The position numbers were made by a program, and so were the translations under genes. The notes beneath the pieces were generated by a model. The model did no database searches and was not told the DNA's origin. It saw only the letters and a list, made by a program, of their open reading frames with translations. Positions 13,613-28,070 of a stretch of DNA of 64,000 bases are shown here, piece by piece (position 1 is the first letter of the stretch; each line of letters begins with the position of its first letter). Origin of the DNA: Cardinalis cardinalis (Eukaryota; Chordata; Aves; Passeriformes; Cardinalidae); the NCBI GenBank assembly GCA_014549065.1, contig JACDOX010000024.1:5861577-5925576 (forward strand), written 5' to 3'.

Positions 13613-15592
13613 GGGAGGCTTAGCTGAGTTTCCATCTCAAAATAAAAATGAGTTGCTANCTATTCATAAAAGATACATTCAGATACCAAGAGAATGTCTA
13701 GACACTCCCCAAAGCAACAGTGACAGCAATATTTCCCTTAGAGTGTGTAAGAAGTATGTTAAAGTTTTTAACTGTAGCAAATTTATTCCAATCTTGGAAA
13801 CCCTCAACCANCACCCCCCTCCAATTCCTCTCAATNATAAATCCTTCCACCATGATTTTCTGTGTTTCAGATGAAAATAAAATGAAAAAGCTAATTTTAG
13901 TGTAACCTGCAATATCACAATTCCACAGAAAGCACAAAAGAAAGTCTGTCTCATAGGTCTTAAGAAAGTGCCAAAAGCAGTTACAATTGCAAATATGCAG
14001 ATGAAAGTAAACTCACTAAAAGAGATATTGTAGATTGAGTGCCAGCTACCAGCCTCTGGAAAACAGAAAGTAATTCAAACTCATACAACTTGAAATTATT
14101 CAATAATGTTTTTATTTCATTGCGATCTAAACTAGGTTGCACCAGCTTGCACATACCAGCAGTTAACAGCATGCCTAAAGAGCCACCCTGGTTAAGCAAA
14201 CTCACAGGAATACCTTAAAAGGAGTATTTTATAAGCAGTGAAAACAGCTCTTGCACTTGGTAGGGGGAAGGAGGAAGGGAATCAGAGACAGTTCTCTTCC
14301 AGTTTGTTTGCAATGGATGCACAGCTGCCAAGCCCACATCTTGGGAAACCCGCAACATGATGTTCCCAAAAGTAGAAAGCCAGAAGTGCCAAAGGGATAG
14401 TCACATTCTAAATTTGAATATGCAAATGCAAGTGTTTCCCTGGCACGTTGCCTCCAATTGTGAGAAAATATAACCAAGGGTGACAGTTCTCTACAGGCCT
14501 GAAGACCTGACTTTTGAAACTAATCTTGCTGGTATGAACAGGAACGGCGCAGTGCAATGAAGTATCTCTTGTAACCAAAAACTATCTTGAGTTAGCAGCT
14601 ACTTCACTGATTCTAAGGTGTATTTCTCTAATCATCATTTTTATAGATATGGAAGAGGTGTTTTGTTAGGATGTGCTGTGAATTTTTCCTTCCTGCCTGC
14701 CTCCCATGTAACTTCAAAGTATGATTAATTCCTGACTTTTTTTCATTTATTTGTTGCTTTCATTTTGGTTCATGAGCGTTCATGACATTAATTAAAATGG
14801 GACACCACAATTTTTTTAGTTGAAAAATTAATTAAAATTTTAGCAGTGTTCACAGGAAGTCAGCTTGGGAAGAGTTGATTACCAAAACGATGACATTTAG
14901 TCAACACTTTATATTTCAACGTAATGTTACAATTGAATAAGTCGTGTTCTGAACACACTATATTACTTTTCACCATATGTGTATTAACTAACTCTCCAGA
15001 TAATGGCTTAGCTTCTGCACTTGAGTGCATCAAAGGAACACTGGCAGAAGACATGGTTAATAATATATGAGTCAGAAGGGCAGTGGTTTTAATCATTAAC
15101 ACAACATTAGTTGTAGAACAAAGGCACATCATTATATCAACACATGCATTTCTTTGATAGTCTCAGCTCTGACTGTCATGTAACCATATTTAACAGAAGA
15201 ATTGTCTTTTTTTAGCTCAGAATCACACTCTTTTTGTCAAAAGTTCTCCCTCTTTTGATGCAATTTTGACAGCTTTATTGTTTTACTCATTCATTGGTCT
15301 CAAATAAAATNATGGGTTTAATGATAAGCATCTATAAGAAAAAAGAAATCCAATANATTTTGCAACCCTATATGATACTGAGTAGTTTAAGATTTTCTAG
15401 TGAGACAAATGCCCCAGCGCTTCTACAACTATACAGGAATTTTAAAATTTCAAGGAATCATAGTTATGATCTCATGTCAATTTGTTTTGCAAACATATTC
15501 TCTTTCAACCATCATCTCAGCAAAACTGAAAAGAACATTTTAAATGCAAATTTGGTTAAGTAAGTTTATGTCGTTATGCAGCTTCTTCAGTT

Positions 15593-15635
15593 CCATAGAA
15601 TCATAAAACTATGGCCATAGTTTGGGTTTGCTGTT
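15593..15635 (-). mobile_element. Possible CR1 3' tip (very short)
   Basis: CCATAGAATCATAAAACTAT followed by GGCCATAGTTTGGGTTTG resembles the last 40 bases of an avian CR1 in reverse complement, but the downstream GGAAGGGACC block is missing. It may be a severely truncated or eroded copy, or chance similarity. Confidence 0.3.
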
Positions 15636-15995
15636 CAAGAGTTTCCATGCACTTGAAATCCTGCGAGAAACTATTGATTTTTTATTTTGAAAAAAATTAT
15701 ATGCATGACATTCCAGTGCAAGTTTAGTTATCACTCAAGCATTAAAGCTGCCTGTGTCCTGTCCCCCACTATGACCCTGAAAGATCATCTCTTTTATTTC
15801 TGTCTTAATTACTGAAAACATTTCCACTACAAGACAACAAGTCAAGATTTAAAGGATAAAGCCTCCACATCATGTCCTATAAACCCACAGCTGTGATCCC
15901 ACAAGCCAGATAACCCTTCAGGCTGTGACAAGCTCAGAGTGGAATGGTTTTCCTTTTCCACTTTTGTATCATGCTGCCAAACAAACAGATCAATT

Positions 15996-16020
15996 ATTCA
16001 CTGTCACTGTGACAGTGAAT
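15996..16020. repeat. 25-base palindrome (12-base arms, one central base)
   Basis: ATTCACTGTCAC and GTGACAGTGAAT are exact reverse complements on either side of a single T. It is one of the most perfect inverted repeats noticed in the window and is not part of a recognised transposon. It could extrude as a cruciform or bind a dimeric protein; no function is known. Confidence 0.85.
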
Positions 16021-19000
16021 CCAGGGTGATCAGATATTGCAANGATGGGCTGGCATGAGCCTCAGAAAAAAAATGAAACCTTCTGCTTATCACTTTCCTG
16101 AGGGATTAAAATGAACCCTTTTTTCCAGTTTTTCTAAGACTCATCAATTTCTCTTTATATTTGANCTTCTCAACAGAATTTTGCCAAAATGGTAAAATAC
16201 TGAAAGAGTGCAACTGGTGCCTTTATCAAAAACCTCACTCTNATGAAAGCCTGGTTGGGTCTGTTACTCCAGTGATTTTATGGTTGTAAGTTTCAAAGAC
16301 TGAATGTCAATTAATAGATGTGGGCTCCTCTGTAGCCATCTATTTTTAATTCCATCAGAGAGGCTTAGTGTTAAACATGTGATGGAAGAAATGTTAGTCA
16401 GAGGAAAGCAGATGGGATAGCTAATTTTTCTTTCACAGTGTTTACACAATGATGAAATTTTTTTAACTGTCAGAGCAGAAAAACAAGAATACCCCACTCA
16501 CACACAGCAGTATTCCTCAGCAAGCTTTAGACAGGCAAATGCTAAGTTCTGATCTGGTTTTATCATTAGGTAGCCTGGCAATAGAATGTACCAGTAAAGG
16601 TATAAGTCTACAGTCCTTGCCAGTAGTCCTCAAGCTTCAGGTGCTGCTCAGGTGTCCAGGCTGAACACACTTTGGTGTGCTCATCTGGAGCCTCCTGGTC
16701 CCTCAGTGCATGTGCAAACTGCACACAGAACAAAAAGTACATTTTATAACTTATTCCTTATCTATATAAAAGCAGGCAAAGATTAAGAGTTAAAAAGAAG
16801 CCCCACACAGACTGNAACAACCAGACACAGAAATGGAACAAAACACACCAGCCATGAGAATGGCTGTGTTGTGCCACAGAAGACCCTTGAATTTAACCTG
16901 AATTACCCTGCTGCAGAAGGGAAAACAGCATGGCTGTACCAGTGGTGTATGATGCCTATGAAGAAGGAGCACTCACTAACACAGGAATGACCACAGAATA
17001 ACCTGGTTTTGGATACAAAGCAGGGATTTCTACATTGCTCTGTGCCATGCTATGCTGAAGTGTTACCTTCCCTGAGACTGCAGTCAGCTGTATAAATTCA
17101 TGGGGCTCCAACAGAGAAGATGAAATTATTCACATNTCATACTAGTTGTTTCTAAGATCTTGGATGACTCAATTGACTCATATTATAACCTTCAAAGTTA
17201 AAAAAAAAAAAGAATCTGAAACTTGCACTTAAAAATGTAAACAGATTCTTAAATAAAGCTTGTTAAAAAAAGATGTACTTTCAATAATAATATCCATAAT
17301 TTGCAATAAACATGTTGCAAATTAATGCTGTTTCCATATAATGATGCAGATAAGAAATAATCCCTACAACTGCCAGAAGAAGAGTAAAAGAATCTACTGC
17401 TCTGAGGCAGTTCTGCTGAATTTTAAGCAATATGGAACACAAACACTAAACCCTTGCATGCTGTGTAGAACAAAACCATGCCACCCACATGAGAAAGCCT
17501 CTCTAGAAGTCCTAAATTCAAAAGGCAGCTAAGACAATCAAAGAAACTGAAAGTATGTGAGCTGAGTACTTGATCCTCAGTAAAGAAGATGCAGACTGCA
17601 ACTTCTCAAAGCCATGTGGCTTAAGGCTGAAGAATCCTGTTCAAATTTGCCTGCTGTGTCTACAGAAGTGCCAAATAATGGAAAAACTTGAATGAACCTC
17701 ACTCCATTTTTCACTATCAAGATGAGCAGAAGCAGGTTCGTCTGTTCTGGAGAAGTGAAACAAGAAACTCTTAACTAACATCAAGAATATTATGAATTAA
17801 TTCATGAATTAAGAGAGCCCCTGCATCACATATTTGCTTATTTGCAATCATGTAANTCACAAGCAAACTGCAACTTTTACTTCTTGATGAGTATCATTTC
17901 AGGTTACTTATAAATGCATTCTGAACCCTGACTTCCAGTTTTAGGGCCACATAAACCACAAGAGATGTCCTCAAAATCTTTCAATAGTGAGGCATCATTT
18001 TAAGTTAATTCCAGATAGGTTAAATTTTCTTTTCCTCCAAAATTTCCAAAACAGAGCTTTGTGAAATATCCAAGGTATCTTGGTGATTAAAAGAATCACT
18101 TTTTCTCAACACATTATTGCCATTACATAGATATAGAAGAGGTATATACAGTGCTGCTGCTTTCAGGAAAAACTGTTAACAAATACCTTCCAAATGGTTG
18201 ATTTCATGGTCTTTTAGTGCTCAAGATTATTCAACAGGTAAATATCTTGTCAGAACAATCAGCACTACTGCCAACCGACCTCATTATTTTTAAGAGAGGA
18301 AAAAATACAGTTCTGTCACCCCAAGAACTGTAATCAATATATGCATTCTGTGGAGCTAATACACAATCATTTACAGACCTCCAAAAGTACCAAAGCATGA
18401 GGTGGTGATAAAACAAAAACCATGTTACATTTGGATCTGATAACTTCCCAAACACAGAAGGATACTTTGCTGTACTTGGTGCACCAGGATTCTGAAACTA
18501 CACTTAGAAGAACAGGCTGGTTTAAAACAACTAAGTCACTTCCTTAAAAGTGGAATACTCATACTAGTACTGCTACTAGCAATAAAAAATTCAATTAGCC
18601 CCTTTTGATATTCAGGANTTTGTATGTGTACTTCTTTCCATGTCACTTCCTGACATCGTATAAAAAAAACTTGCATGAAAAACCTATTTACACTTTGAAA
18701 GGGGAAGGAAGTGTCATATCTTCACCTGCTCATGTTTTATTATGGTTTTGAATACTTAAATCTTTCATTGTTCTTTATCTTCTGAATGACATGCTGCTGT
18801 CACTGCTGTCTAATAGGATCTTGTCTTTCCTAAATTAATTTTGAGTATTGAGATTTTAGAGTANATAGTTCTAGAAACAAGAGATATCCACTGATGATAA
18901 ACTTGTGTAAAATTTTCTTTNAAACCTGGAAGTTCCAACCATTTTTCCAAGTACAATAAGCATTATATGTCTTACACAGTAACATAAGCAATGTAAATAC

Positions 19001-22000
19001 TCCTGTGTTTCCACCTCTGTTCCATCCTTCCCTTAATTTTATGTGCCAAGTTTTTACACCACACACTTTTGTAGTCAGGATTACATTCCCACCTTGCCTG
19101 GAACAGTGGGACCTCATGCTTAATTAGTAGCATCACCAATACTGAAGAGTGTATACACTATAAAGAGCCCCACACAGTCCCAATGTTAACAAGAGGTGCA
19201 ATATAAGAGAACAAACATAGATCACAATGATGAAAGCATAAAAATATTCCTTATAAATATTTTATTTCAAGGACTTTACATGAGGTATAACCTTATAATA
19301 AAACCTTAAAAATTAAAGCCAGCAGGGACAGATTAAGAGGAATCCAGCAGATTAGGGATCTGTAAAATCATGAGGCAGAAGCAGAGCAGCAGGCAGCATT
19401 TCTGGGCTGATTACTGCTGGGTAGCCACCCACCACAGAGAGCTTCACTTCTGTGTTTCTGAAGGAGTTATTTAACTGCAAGGTTGAATATGGAGTTTGGA
19501 CACATGGAAAAAGAGGAACTGTCTTTTGTATAAATGTTCAGCTTGGAGATAATTGTTTCAGACTCTGAAGATTAAAATGTATTGAACTGCAGCCTTTGCA
19601 CAGTTTGGGTAAGCTTGAAGATATAGACTGGATGGTTTCATTTTACTTCACAGCACAAACCACAATTTTTACAAAATTAAAATGGCCAACAAATCAAACA
19701 AAACCAAACATTGTGAAAGGCAATGGTTCTAGGAGTGTTTCTCAATTGCTCATGAAGTACATGAATAAAAATATCCACTTCAGTACATATCTTATGCCTC
19801 TACTGTATTAACCATATCACATAAAGTTCAGAGGAACTCAATCTAAAATAAAGTCATAAACAATATAAAATAAAGCTTGTATTCTACTTTATTTTATAAA
19901 TTACATCTAAAATATGATGTTCAGAATGTCTCTGCACCAGATGTGTCTACAGGAACAGAGAGCAATTATCAAAATGGTGATTTTCCTTTTCCTCAAATAC
20001 TGTAAATTATTTTGCCCAGGGATAATTTAAACACCTGAGAAGTCTCCCATTTAGTTTCATAGCCCTTATGAATTGGTACTACTTCCACTTTGTATTCTCT
20101 TGCAGTCTTGAAAGTCATTTACCAATGGCCTGACAGGGAGCATTCCCTGCCCACTTGCCATTATGCTGCTCTTACAGCCTNCTGCCTTTCCTGAGGCCTT
20201 GGTGCCAGCTAACCCACAATAACCTGCCCAGCCTGGCTTGCTCACNCTTTTGCCTTGCACACTCTGTGTCNGGTATGCAGCACAGCACAACCAAGTATTG
20301 GCTGGGACCCACAGGCACATTTCAGGATCAAGTGAAGGAGACACAGATGTCACATGGTCTGTGTCCCCCTTTGTGTCCCCCTCTCACAGGCTTCAGGGAT
20401 GTCACTCTGTTTTNCAACTTCATGCTACCAGATGTTTAGGCATCTCAGACACATTTAAAAACTACACCACTCCATATTTAAATTTTTTGTTAGCGTAGTA
20501 CTGGGATTTCAGTTTTTATTTGAATNTACCCTCAAAAAACCTTGCATATGTAGCATGACAGTGGCCACTAATACCTCACTGAATAAACACTCATGAAATC
20601 CCAGCTGTAAAGATAGGTTAAGTCTTTATANTGTTAAAAGGGTATCTCCTTAAGTACATTTCAGAATTCTGTGTGCATCTGCTTGACTAACAAAAACCTG
20701 TCCATGTGTTATGAGAATTTTTAACAGAACAATTTTATTATGGAACTGAGTCAAACAGACCATAATGACAGAACTATGGGATATAAGCCATTTCTAATTG
20801 AACATTGCTACTGGCAGCATACTTAACCCTCTTATGTTTAGAGCAAAACGACAGATTTAGAATTCGCATTTAATAACAATTTATTTCCCAGACACCCTCC
20901 TTTTGTAACCTTTTAAGTCTTTCAATTCCATCAGATTTTGAAAGGATAAGCTACTAATAAATGCAGTTTTATATCTATTTAATTTAAAACACAGAAATAA
21001 GTAAGTAGGAATATAGTTACAGGAATTCCCTGGGAAAATATTTCTGTGATTTAACTTCTAATCCATTTTTATTTTGGGATTAATGGAGATAGCATCAAAG
21101 CATCAAAATGAGAAACAAGCTGCATATTCAGTTCAGGTATTCTAGTAAAACAGCACACAGCCTGAAAAGCAAACAGGAAATATTTTCAGTCTGGTGACTG
21201 CTTTTGAAGTTTTGTGGTTGAATATGAAACTTCTTCAGTATTACTGTTTCTAAATATTTCTTTAGAATACCCAATGTCTAACAACATGAACTGTATCAAC
21301 TCCACAAAAATAATTCAAACCTTGTGTGAAAGTTCATAAATACTCAAAATTACTTGTATCAATTAAACTTTAAGAAATATGTACATGTGAAAACTGCATA
21401 AAGAACAAATGATCAATAATTACTTTGACAAATAAAGGAAAAATATGATGAAAGATACCCAAAATGCTAATAATCTTTTAAACNCTGGATTAGGGCTTTT
21501 TCTCTGCATTGGTTTCTGAAAAACAACCTATAAAGAAAAGTAACAAAAAATATTTTTCCTACAGATACTACAGTAGCTATTATGACTACTCTTGAAAATT
21601 ACTGAAAAAGTAATTCTAACATGAAAAATATACTTCAGTGTAACGGCATAGAGAAATCCACCACATGCTGGTTGACATCATGATCTGAACTCAGAGAATT
21701 TATATTTATCTTGGTCTCTGAGAATAATTAACATTTTGGAATTAAAATGAAGTCAGTGTTAATGGGAATGATATGCTGGGTGCAATATATTGCACCTGTG
21801 CTGTTGATATTGGAATTCTACAGAGGAGGAAAAAACAGAGAAAAAATAGTTGTCCCTGAAGTGCATGTGTGTGACTCACAATGTGTGCAAGAGACAGACC
21901 ACTGAAGTGTGAACGTGCTGTTTATACACCCAGCTTCTTCACAGAGAACAGATGCTTCATGATTATTTTCAAATATACATTACTATATATATAACATAAA

Positions 22001-25000
22001 AATAAGATGACTGTAATACTGTGAGAACAAGAGGCCAGATTTAGCTAATGATTTTGGTTTTAAATTTCCTTTTCATTTCCTCAAGCTACAAATGAATAAC
22101 TTGCATTTACCTTCCCATTTAAGTAGGTGTGTATTCATTTGAGCTTCCTCCATCAGAAACATGCAGTAATACTCCCCAGTTACAAATGTGCAAGAATTCA
22201 GTGCCATTTTCAGTGTGGTTTTAACATACAAAGCTTTTGGTGTCATCTCTTGGTCTCTCTGTTTCAGGTGCCTGGCAGCATAGTTGGAAACTATCATGGT
22301 AACAGGGAATTTAAGGCTGAGTCTCTTTCTAGAAGTCCATCATTCCCTCTACATTAGCTGGCACACAGTATTTTTCCTTGAGGAGCTGTACTGCACTTGC
22401 TCCCACTTCCACATGGAAGACCCTTGAAACCTATAATTTGGAGAACCTGAGGAAATAATGCTGCAAAAAAAGCTAATTGCCTTTTTGCATTATTTGCAGA
22501 ATTTCTTCCAGGCTTAATGTTTTCTCTTGTTTCAACAAGAGCATAAGTTATTCTTTAAATCAGTAATTGGTTTTAGATGTACTCCATTCTATCAACTAGA
22601 AGATATGGGTAGTTAGAAGTACCAACAGAGGAAAACAAAAAGAAAATAAACACTATAAAAGAGTGTTCAAAAAGCTTTTAAATGAGCAATTTTTATTTAA
22701 TAGTAGATTATAATCAATTAGTTTGTTGAATTAATAAAAATGCTTTTATTTCAGAAGTATTCATTAGGACATACTGCTGATGCACATGGAACTCTGCTAC
22801 ATATAAACTGTGAAGCTGAATGGGCTTTTTTTACCATNGCAAATCTGAAGTTACATAATTTTCCTCATAGGTATTATCTGCCTTTATAAATTTACAATTT
22901 TTAATCATCTGACCTGTGCCAAATACAAGAGTCTGAGCACTGAAGACATTTGACTTAACATATTCAACATCAGATCAAATTTCAGATAGTGTAATTTTCC
23001 CTTTGGAGTGTTTACCCATGACTTGTTGGGCATTGCCACAGCACCCATCACCAGCTCTTGAAACAGATGTAATTTGTACCACTTCTTCCATTAGCTGTAC
23101 TCTACAGTAGTATCCAGCTTTAACTTCATAATCTATCTGCAGAATTTTACTACCATGGAGAGTCAACTACTGTAGTAAGAGATATTGCAGCAGAGGAAGC
23201 CAGGCTGCTGTGCTTTGTGTAGAAGGGTCATAGCTGGCACACACAAAGTCTGCAATATTTATGCAGAATTTTCTTCAAAATACATGCACAAACCCATCAG
23301 GGAGAAGCAACACCAGAAACTTGTTCCTTCCTATTCAGACAGATGAAGGTAATACAATCAGAGGAAGGCTGCACATTTATTATCCCCTTGTTCTGCAATC
23401 CCAGGTCAGCCTACAACAGTAAAAAATCTCACAGATTACAGAGTGGGCAGAACACTGCTCTTCAATGCATCCAAGATGCTCTGAGTTCACTTGTTTCATT
23501 CAAATATGCAGTAAGCATATGCAGTATAGAATTTATTTCATTTTCCAATCATTGTATGCAAAGTTGGCTAGAACTTTCCAGCTCAAGTAAGAATGAAGAA
23601 CTGGTCAAGTTTCTGCAGNCACAGAGGAATCCTAAGGTTACTAGAAATGTTGGAGGTTACTAGGGTGTCAACTAAGTAGATAATACATGATGGAGGTACT
23701 ATTAGGAGCTGTAGATCAGCACTTGGTTGTTTTTGTTTTTTTTCAGACCTGCTGCTTGCCTCCTTACCACTGCTGCTCTTTTATTGTTGCAAGTGAACTC
23801 CTAAGACTGTTTTTCACCTGCTTCTAGCTATTGGATTTTCTCTAGCAAGAAGGAAACCAACTTCATTCAAGAGCAAGTGTCTCATGACAGAAAGGTTTCA
23901 TTAACTACAGCAGCATCCACAGCACATGATATTTTTAACTGGTTTTCAGAAATATATGAAAAAAGCTTCCCAAAAAGTCAAAAGGCTTTTTAATCTGTTC
24001 TTGACTTTCACTGCACCACAAGACCAGTTAAAGNCCATTTCAAAATGAAGATGACTCATGCTCCAGTTCCCTTATCAAAGAAATACTTTGACTGAAGCTG
24101 CAATTTGCTGCTGACAATGATGAGGACAGGAATACCATTGGCAAAGGTCTTCCCATGAAATTTAGGACATTGCTGGATTAATGGAACCATTTCTGCCCTC
24201 AGTTATCACTTCTTGCTTTCNACAAACATTCTTGCACTTGAAAGCGCTCTTTGTAATCACTGAAACAGGTTCTTCCTTACAAAACAGGTTGGCACCTGTA
24301 CTCATCAGGGGACTTTGACAGCCCGAGTCCTAAACACATTCCTGCATTTAGCTGAGGCCACTTTCAGCAGGTGACACTCAAATTCACAGTAGAAAANCTG
24401 ATAGTTATACTGAACACCAATTTCCTAAACTTAGCCTTAAGTACATGCTGTGCAGGAAATAGGATGTGCTTGGGCAGGAAATTTTGGGATGCCTCATTTA
24501 AGAAATGTGTTAAGAAACAAAATACTGTAATAGTGGTAAAATTTCTAAGTCCAAGGACACAGCAATACTCAAGTTTTCCTTGCAGTAAAACAAATACTGC
24601 AAGTGAAATAGAATGGATCACTGACTTAATGTGTACACCTTGAATTCATATATATACACACCTCCCCTAAGCACAGTTAATACTTGCTTCCTGAGGAAGC
24701 AGTGGAATATGTGTAACATAGTACAATAGTGGATTTAGCAGAACATTTTGAAGGCCACCTGACCAAGCAGATGGATGTGTAGCTTGGAGAGACAGTATTT
24801 AGTTTAAAGCATCCTCACACATTNGAATTGCAAGGGGATATTTCGGTAGACTTGCACTATTTGTGCTACTTCCACCTTCCTAGCTGAAACTAAAAAAAGG
24901 TCTTTGCACAGAAGTCACTGCCATAGGGCAATGTAGTATTCAAGGAACCCTGTTGATACTGAACATGCACACAATGTAAAGATATTAACAACAGTATCTA

Positions 25001-28000
25001 CATCTAATTAGAAGAATTAGCACTTCATGCATCATTNGAATGGCATCTATTAATTGTTATATTAAGCTGTGAGATCACCCTGTGTCCTGCTGTGGCTTTT
25101 TACCCGCACATTACTGAATTCCGTATGGAACTTCTGGCCTCATGCAATATATTTTTAATATCTAGTAAATACTAATGCTCTGAATGTGAACAATTTTCTT
25201 CTCCAAGAAATGCTTAACAACAGAAGTTTAAAACNGACTTTTAGGAAAACAACCATATTGCACAGAGAGCAAATGTAAATACGGTGTTAACAAAGGCAAC
25301 TTCTAGAAGGAGGCAAGGTGTGCAAATAACAGCGGAGCCAAGCTGAGACTGCTCAATGTCTGTCTCCCTACAGCTGATACAGAGCTCCCACTCTCCCATC
25401 TGTCTCAAAACAGATAGATACATTTGGGAGGTATAATCTATAAACAGACAACACCACTCTAACAGGAAAAGTGTCATAACAGACATATTAATGTTCTCAT
25501 AGGTACACTGGTCTAGTTTAGTCTCAATAGCCAAGTCCTATTCCATTCCTACATGCTGACAGACCGTAACATAAATTTTAATTCTCATAGACTTGAACAA
25601 GGTGGTGATAATGACAGAGAGAACACGATGGCCAAACTATGCCTCAAACTTAACAATGAGTACAGTCAGCCTTAGATCTTTTATGAAGTAGTACATCTCA
25701 TCAGTTTGTTCTCACTCTATCCACAAATATAATGAAATAATGCTGAGGCAATTTTTAATTTAAAAATTCAATTTACTTTCATATGTTGNTTCATAAACAA
25801 TTTTCATACACACTTGCTCCTACCTATTTTCTTATTAGAATATATGTAATTCATAGAAAGGCCAATAGCATATTAATGCTAGAGACACTGAAACAGTGGA
25901 AATGTCAGATTAGCCTAACTAACTACAGAACAGCATCAAGAGAAAAGATATTATNTAAATTTTTGCCTGTCTTCCCATTATCTTGACAGTTAATCTGCAG
26001 CAACACCTACTTCCTATCAGTTAATTTTACCAAAAACANCAAAAAAAATGAAACCTCAGAATATGAAGAGGCTTAGAGGGAGATATTATTGGGAAAGGAG
26101 GCTGTATCTAATGATTAAGAACTAAAAACATACCCAATATAAGGAGAAAATTGAATNAGAGTAATGAAAACTGAACACTAGTTGCTGAGTACGGAAGTGC
26201 TGCACCATTGCAGAGCAGGATATCCAAGAGTGTCACATCATCACATAAATCGTTAGTATGTAAAAAGTCAGCTTTCATTTTTGAATACAATTGCACAGGC
26301 CAGCTTTGTCAGAGATAAANAAACTATTTTTTTTTAGTCAAAAATACTGTGACTTTGAAACACAGGGAAGCTTGCTGGGGATCAGCTTGTNCTGTAACTG
26401 CACCGAGTGCCACGCAGTCTCTGAGCAGGAGGAGCTCAGTGCAGCTGGNCCAATGCACCATGTGGGTACAGTGAGCATGCTCTGTCTCTGAGAGAAACTT
26501 TCCCAGCATCCAGAAAATAACCAACAGAGTTATCACCTTTAGGAAGTGATGGGCAGCGAAAGACCTGCCCCTCAGCTTTCTCCTGAAATATCGTTTGACC
26601 TAAAACTTAATAGTACAATTCTCTTAGAGCTGTGTCCTTACCTCAGAATATATATATGTATTTGTAAAAGGGTCAGATTATTATGTAACTGTATAAATAC
26701 TACATATATTAATAGTTTAGAACAGAATTTACTCCGCAAGAGAAAACAAATTCTGACTTTGTGCTCTGTAATTGTAAGTTTCCCTTAAAACCACTGCAGT
26801 GGAACCAATTATTCCAAAACAAAATTAAGAGAACTGCCCAAAATTCTACATCTTCATTCAATTAAAAAAATTACATTAAATTATTTTGACATGTAAAAAA
26901 ANTCTAGGATTAATTTAACGTTTCCCTGTGTACCTTAAGTATCACCATAACCAATATTTACCATACTTTAGGCATATAATTCATAGTTATGAATAATTTA
27001 TTAGCTCCTATACATAGGTGTAACTCATCCCTAGCAGACTAAGTATGAGAACAATATTCTACTATTTAAATACTGAAAATGAAAGACAGGGCCTCCAGGC
27101 TTTACATTGTACAATAACCCCATGCAGATTTGAGGGTGTTTTGATTTGGGAAGAGAAGTTACTGATTTTCTTTGGTCTTGGTGCTTATGGAATGTCAACA
27201 AAAAAGCATAGTTGGAGGAAGCCTTCCTTAGACTTCCTNTTCCCTACAATTGCCAATTTCCAATTACATTTTTAATATAGGAGGCAGCATTTATAATTTG
27301 GCTGGCACTAAAATGCACCTATTCAAGTGAAGTTGCAAACTAGAAAAATCTTAGCAGTTCATCTTGTACTAGAAAACACTGATAAACAGATCGGAACAAA
27401 AAAATTAACTCCTACATGGGAAAGGCCAACAGAATAGTTTTATGATCATATTAATTGCAGACCTGTGTGTATGCATTAGGCAAGGAGATAATTTCATTAT
27501 TTTACACAGACATGCCCCAGAGAGTCTTCTTTTTTAATCTTTATTTTCTAGGGAGAGTTGGCATTTGGAAAAAAAAATCCCAAACCCTTCAAAACCCACT
27601 GTTCTAAGAATTAAGAGGATAAAATATGTTAGAAACCGTCCACATCAGTGCACCATCACTGAATAAGTTTAAGGTCAAGTCAATGTATTATTCATTCACT
27701 ATTAGGAGGTATGTGCTCTTTCTAAATGTAAATAAGACTCTGTAATTATTTTCTACTTTTAAAGAGTATCATTCATAAAGCCAATTAAAGTGATGTGATT
27801 AAAATAATCAAAATTCCTGTACAACATCCCAGAGGGCAGCTGCAATGACATGATAAATTACACAAGTTTAGCAATTAAAGACTTTATATAGACTAGAAAG
27901 AGGCCATCAACTCCAGAGAGTGACAGAGTGCAATTCTGTCAAAGAGAAAATCAAAGCAACTTGTTTGNTGATTTTTGGGGGGGAGGGGTGGGAATACTAA

Positions 28001-28052
28001 TGCTGTAATTACAGCCTGAGGGTAGGGAAGCCATAAGTATGATCGCGTGGAA

Positions 28053-28070
28053 GACTCTCTCTCTCTCTCC
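28053..28070. repeat. Short CT microsatellite
   Basis: About eight CT units are followed by CCC. A G-rich run (GGGGGGGAGGGG) lies about 75 bases before it. Confidence 0.8.

Noticed and set aside
20066..20498. GC-richer block with several overlapping open frames
   Set aside because: Three frames on two strands are open together, which indicates composition and not coding. No protein or repeat family was recognised.
23727..23748. Strong polypyrimidine tract ending in CAG (GTTTTTGTTTTTTTTCAG) on the plus strand
   Set aside because: It looks like a splice acceptor, but the sequence after it gives no convincing coding exon with a donor, and the only supported gene lies on the other strand.
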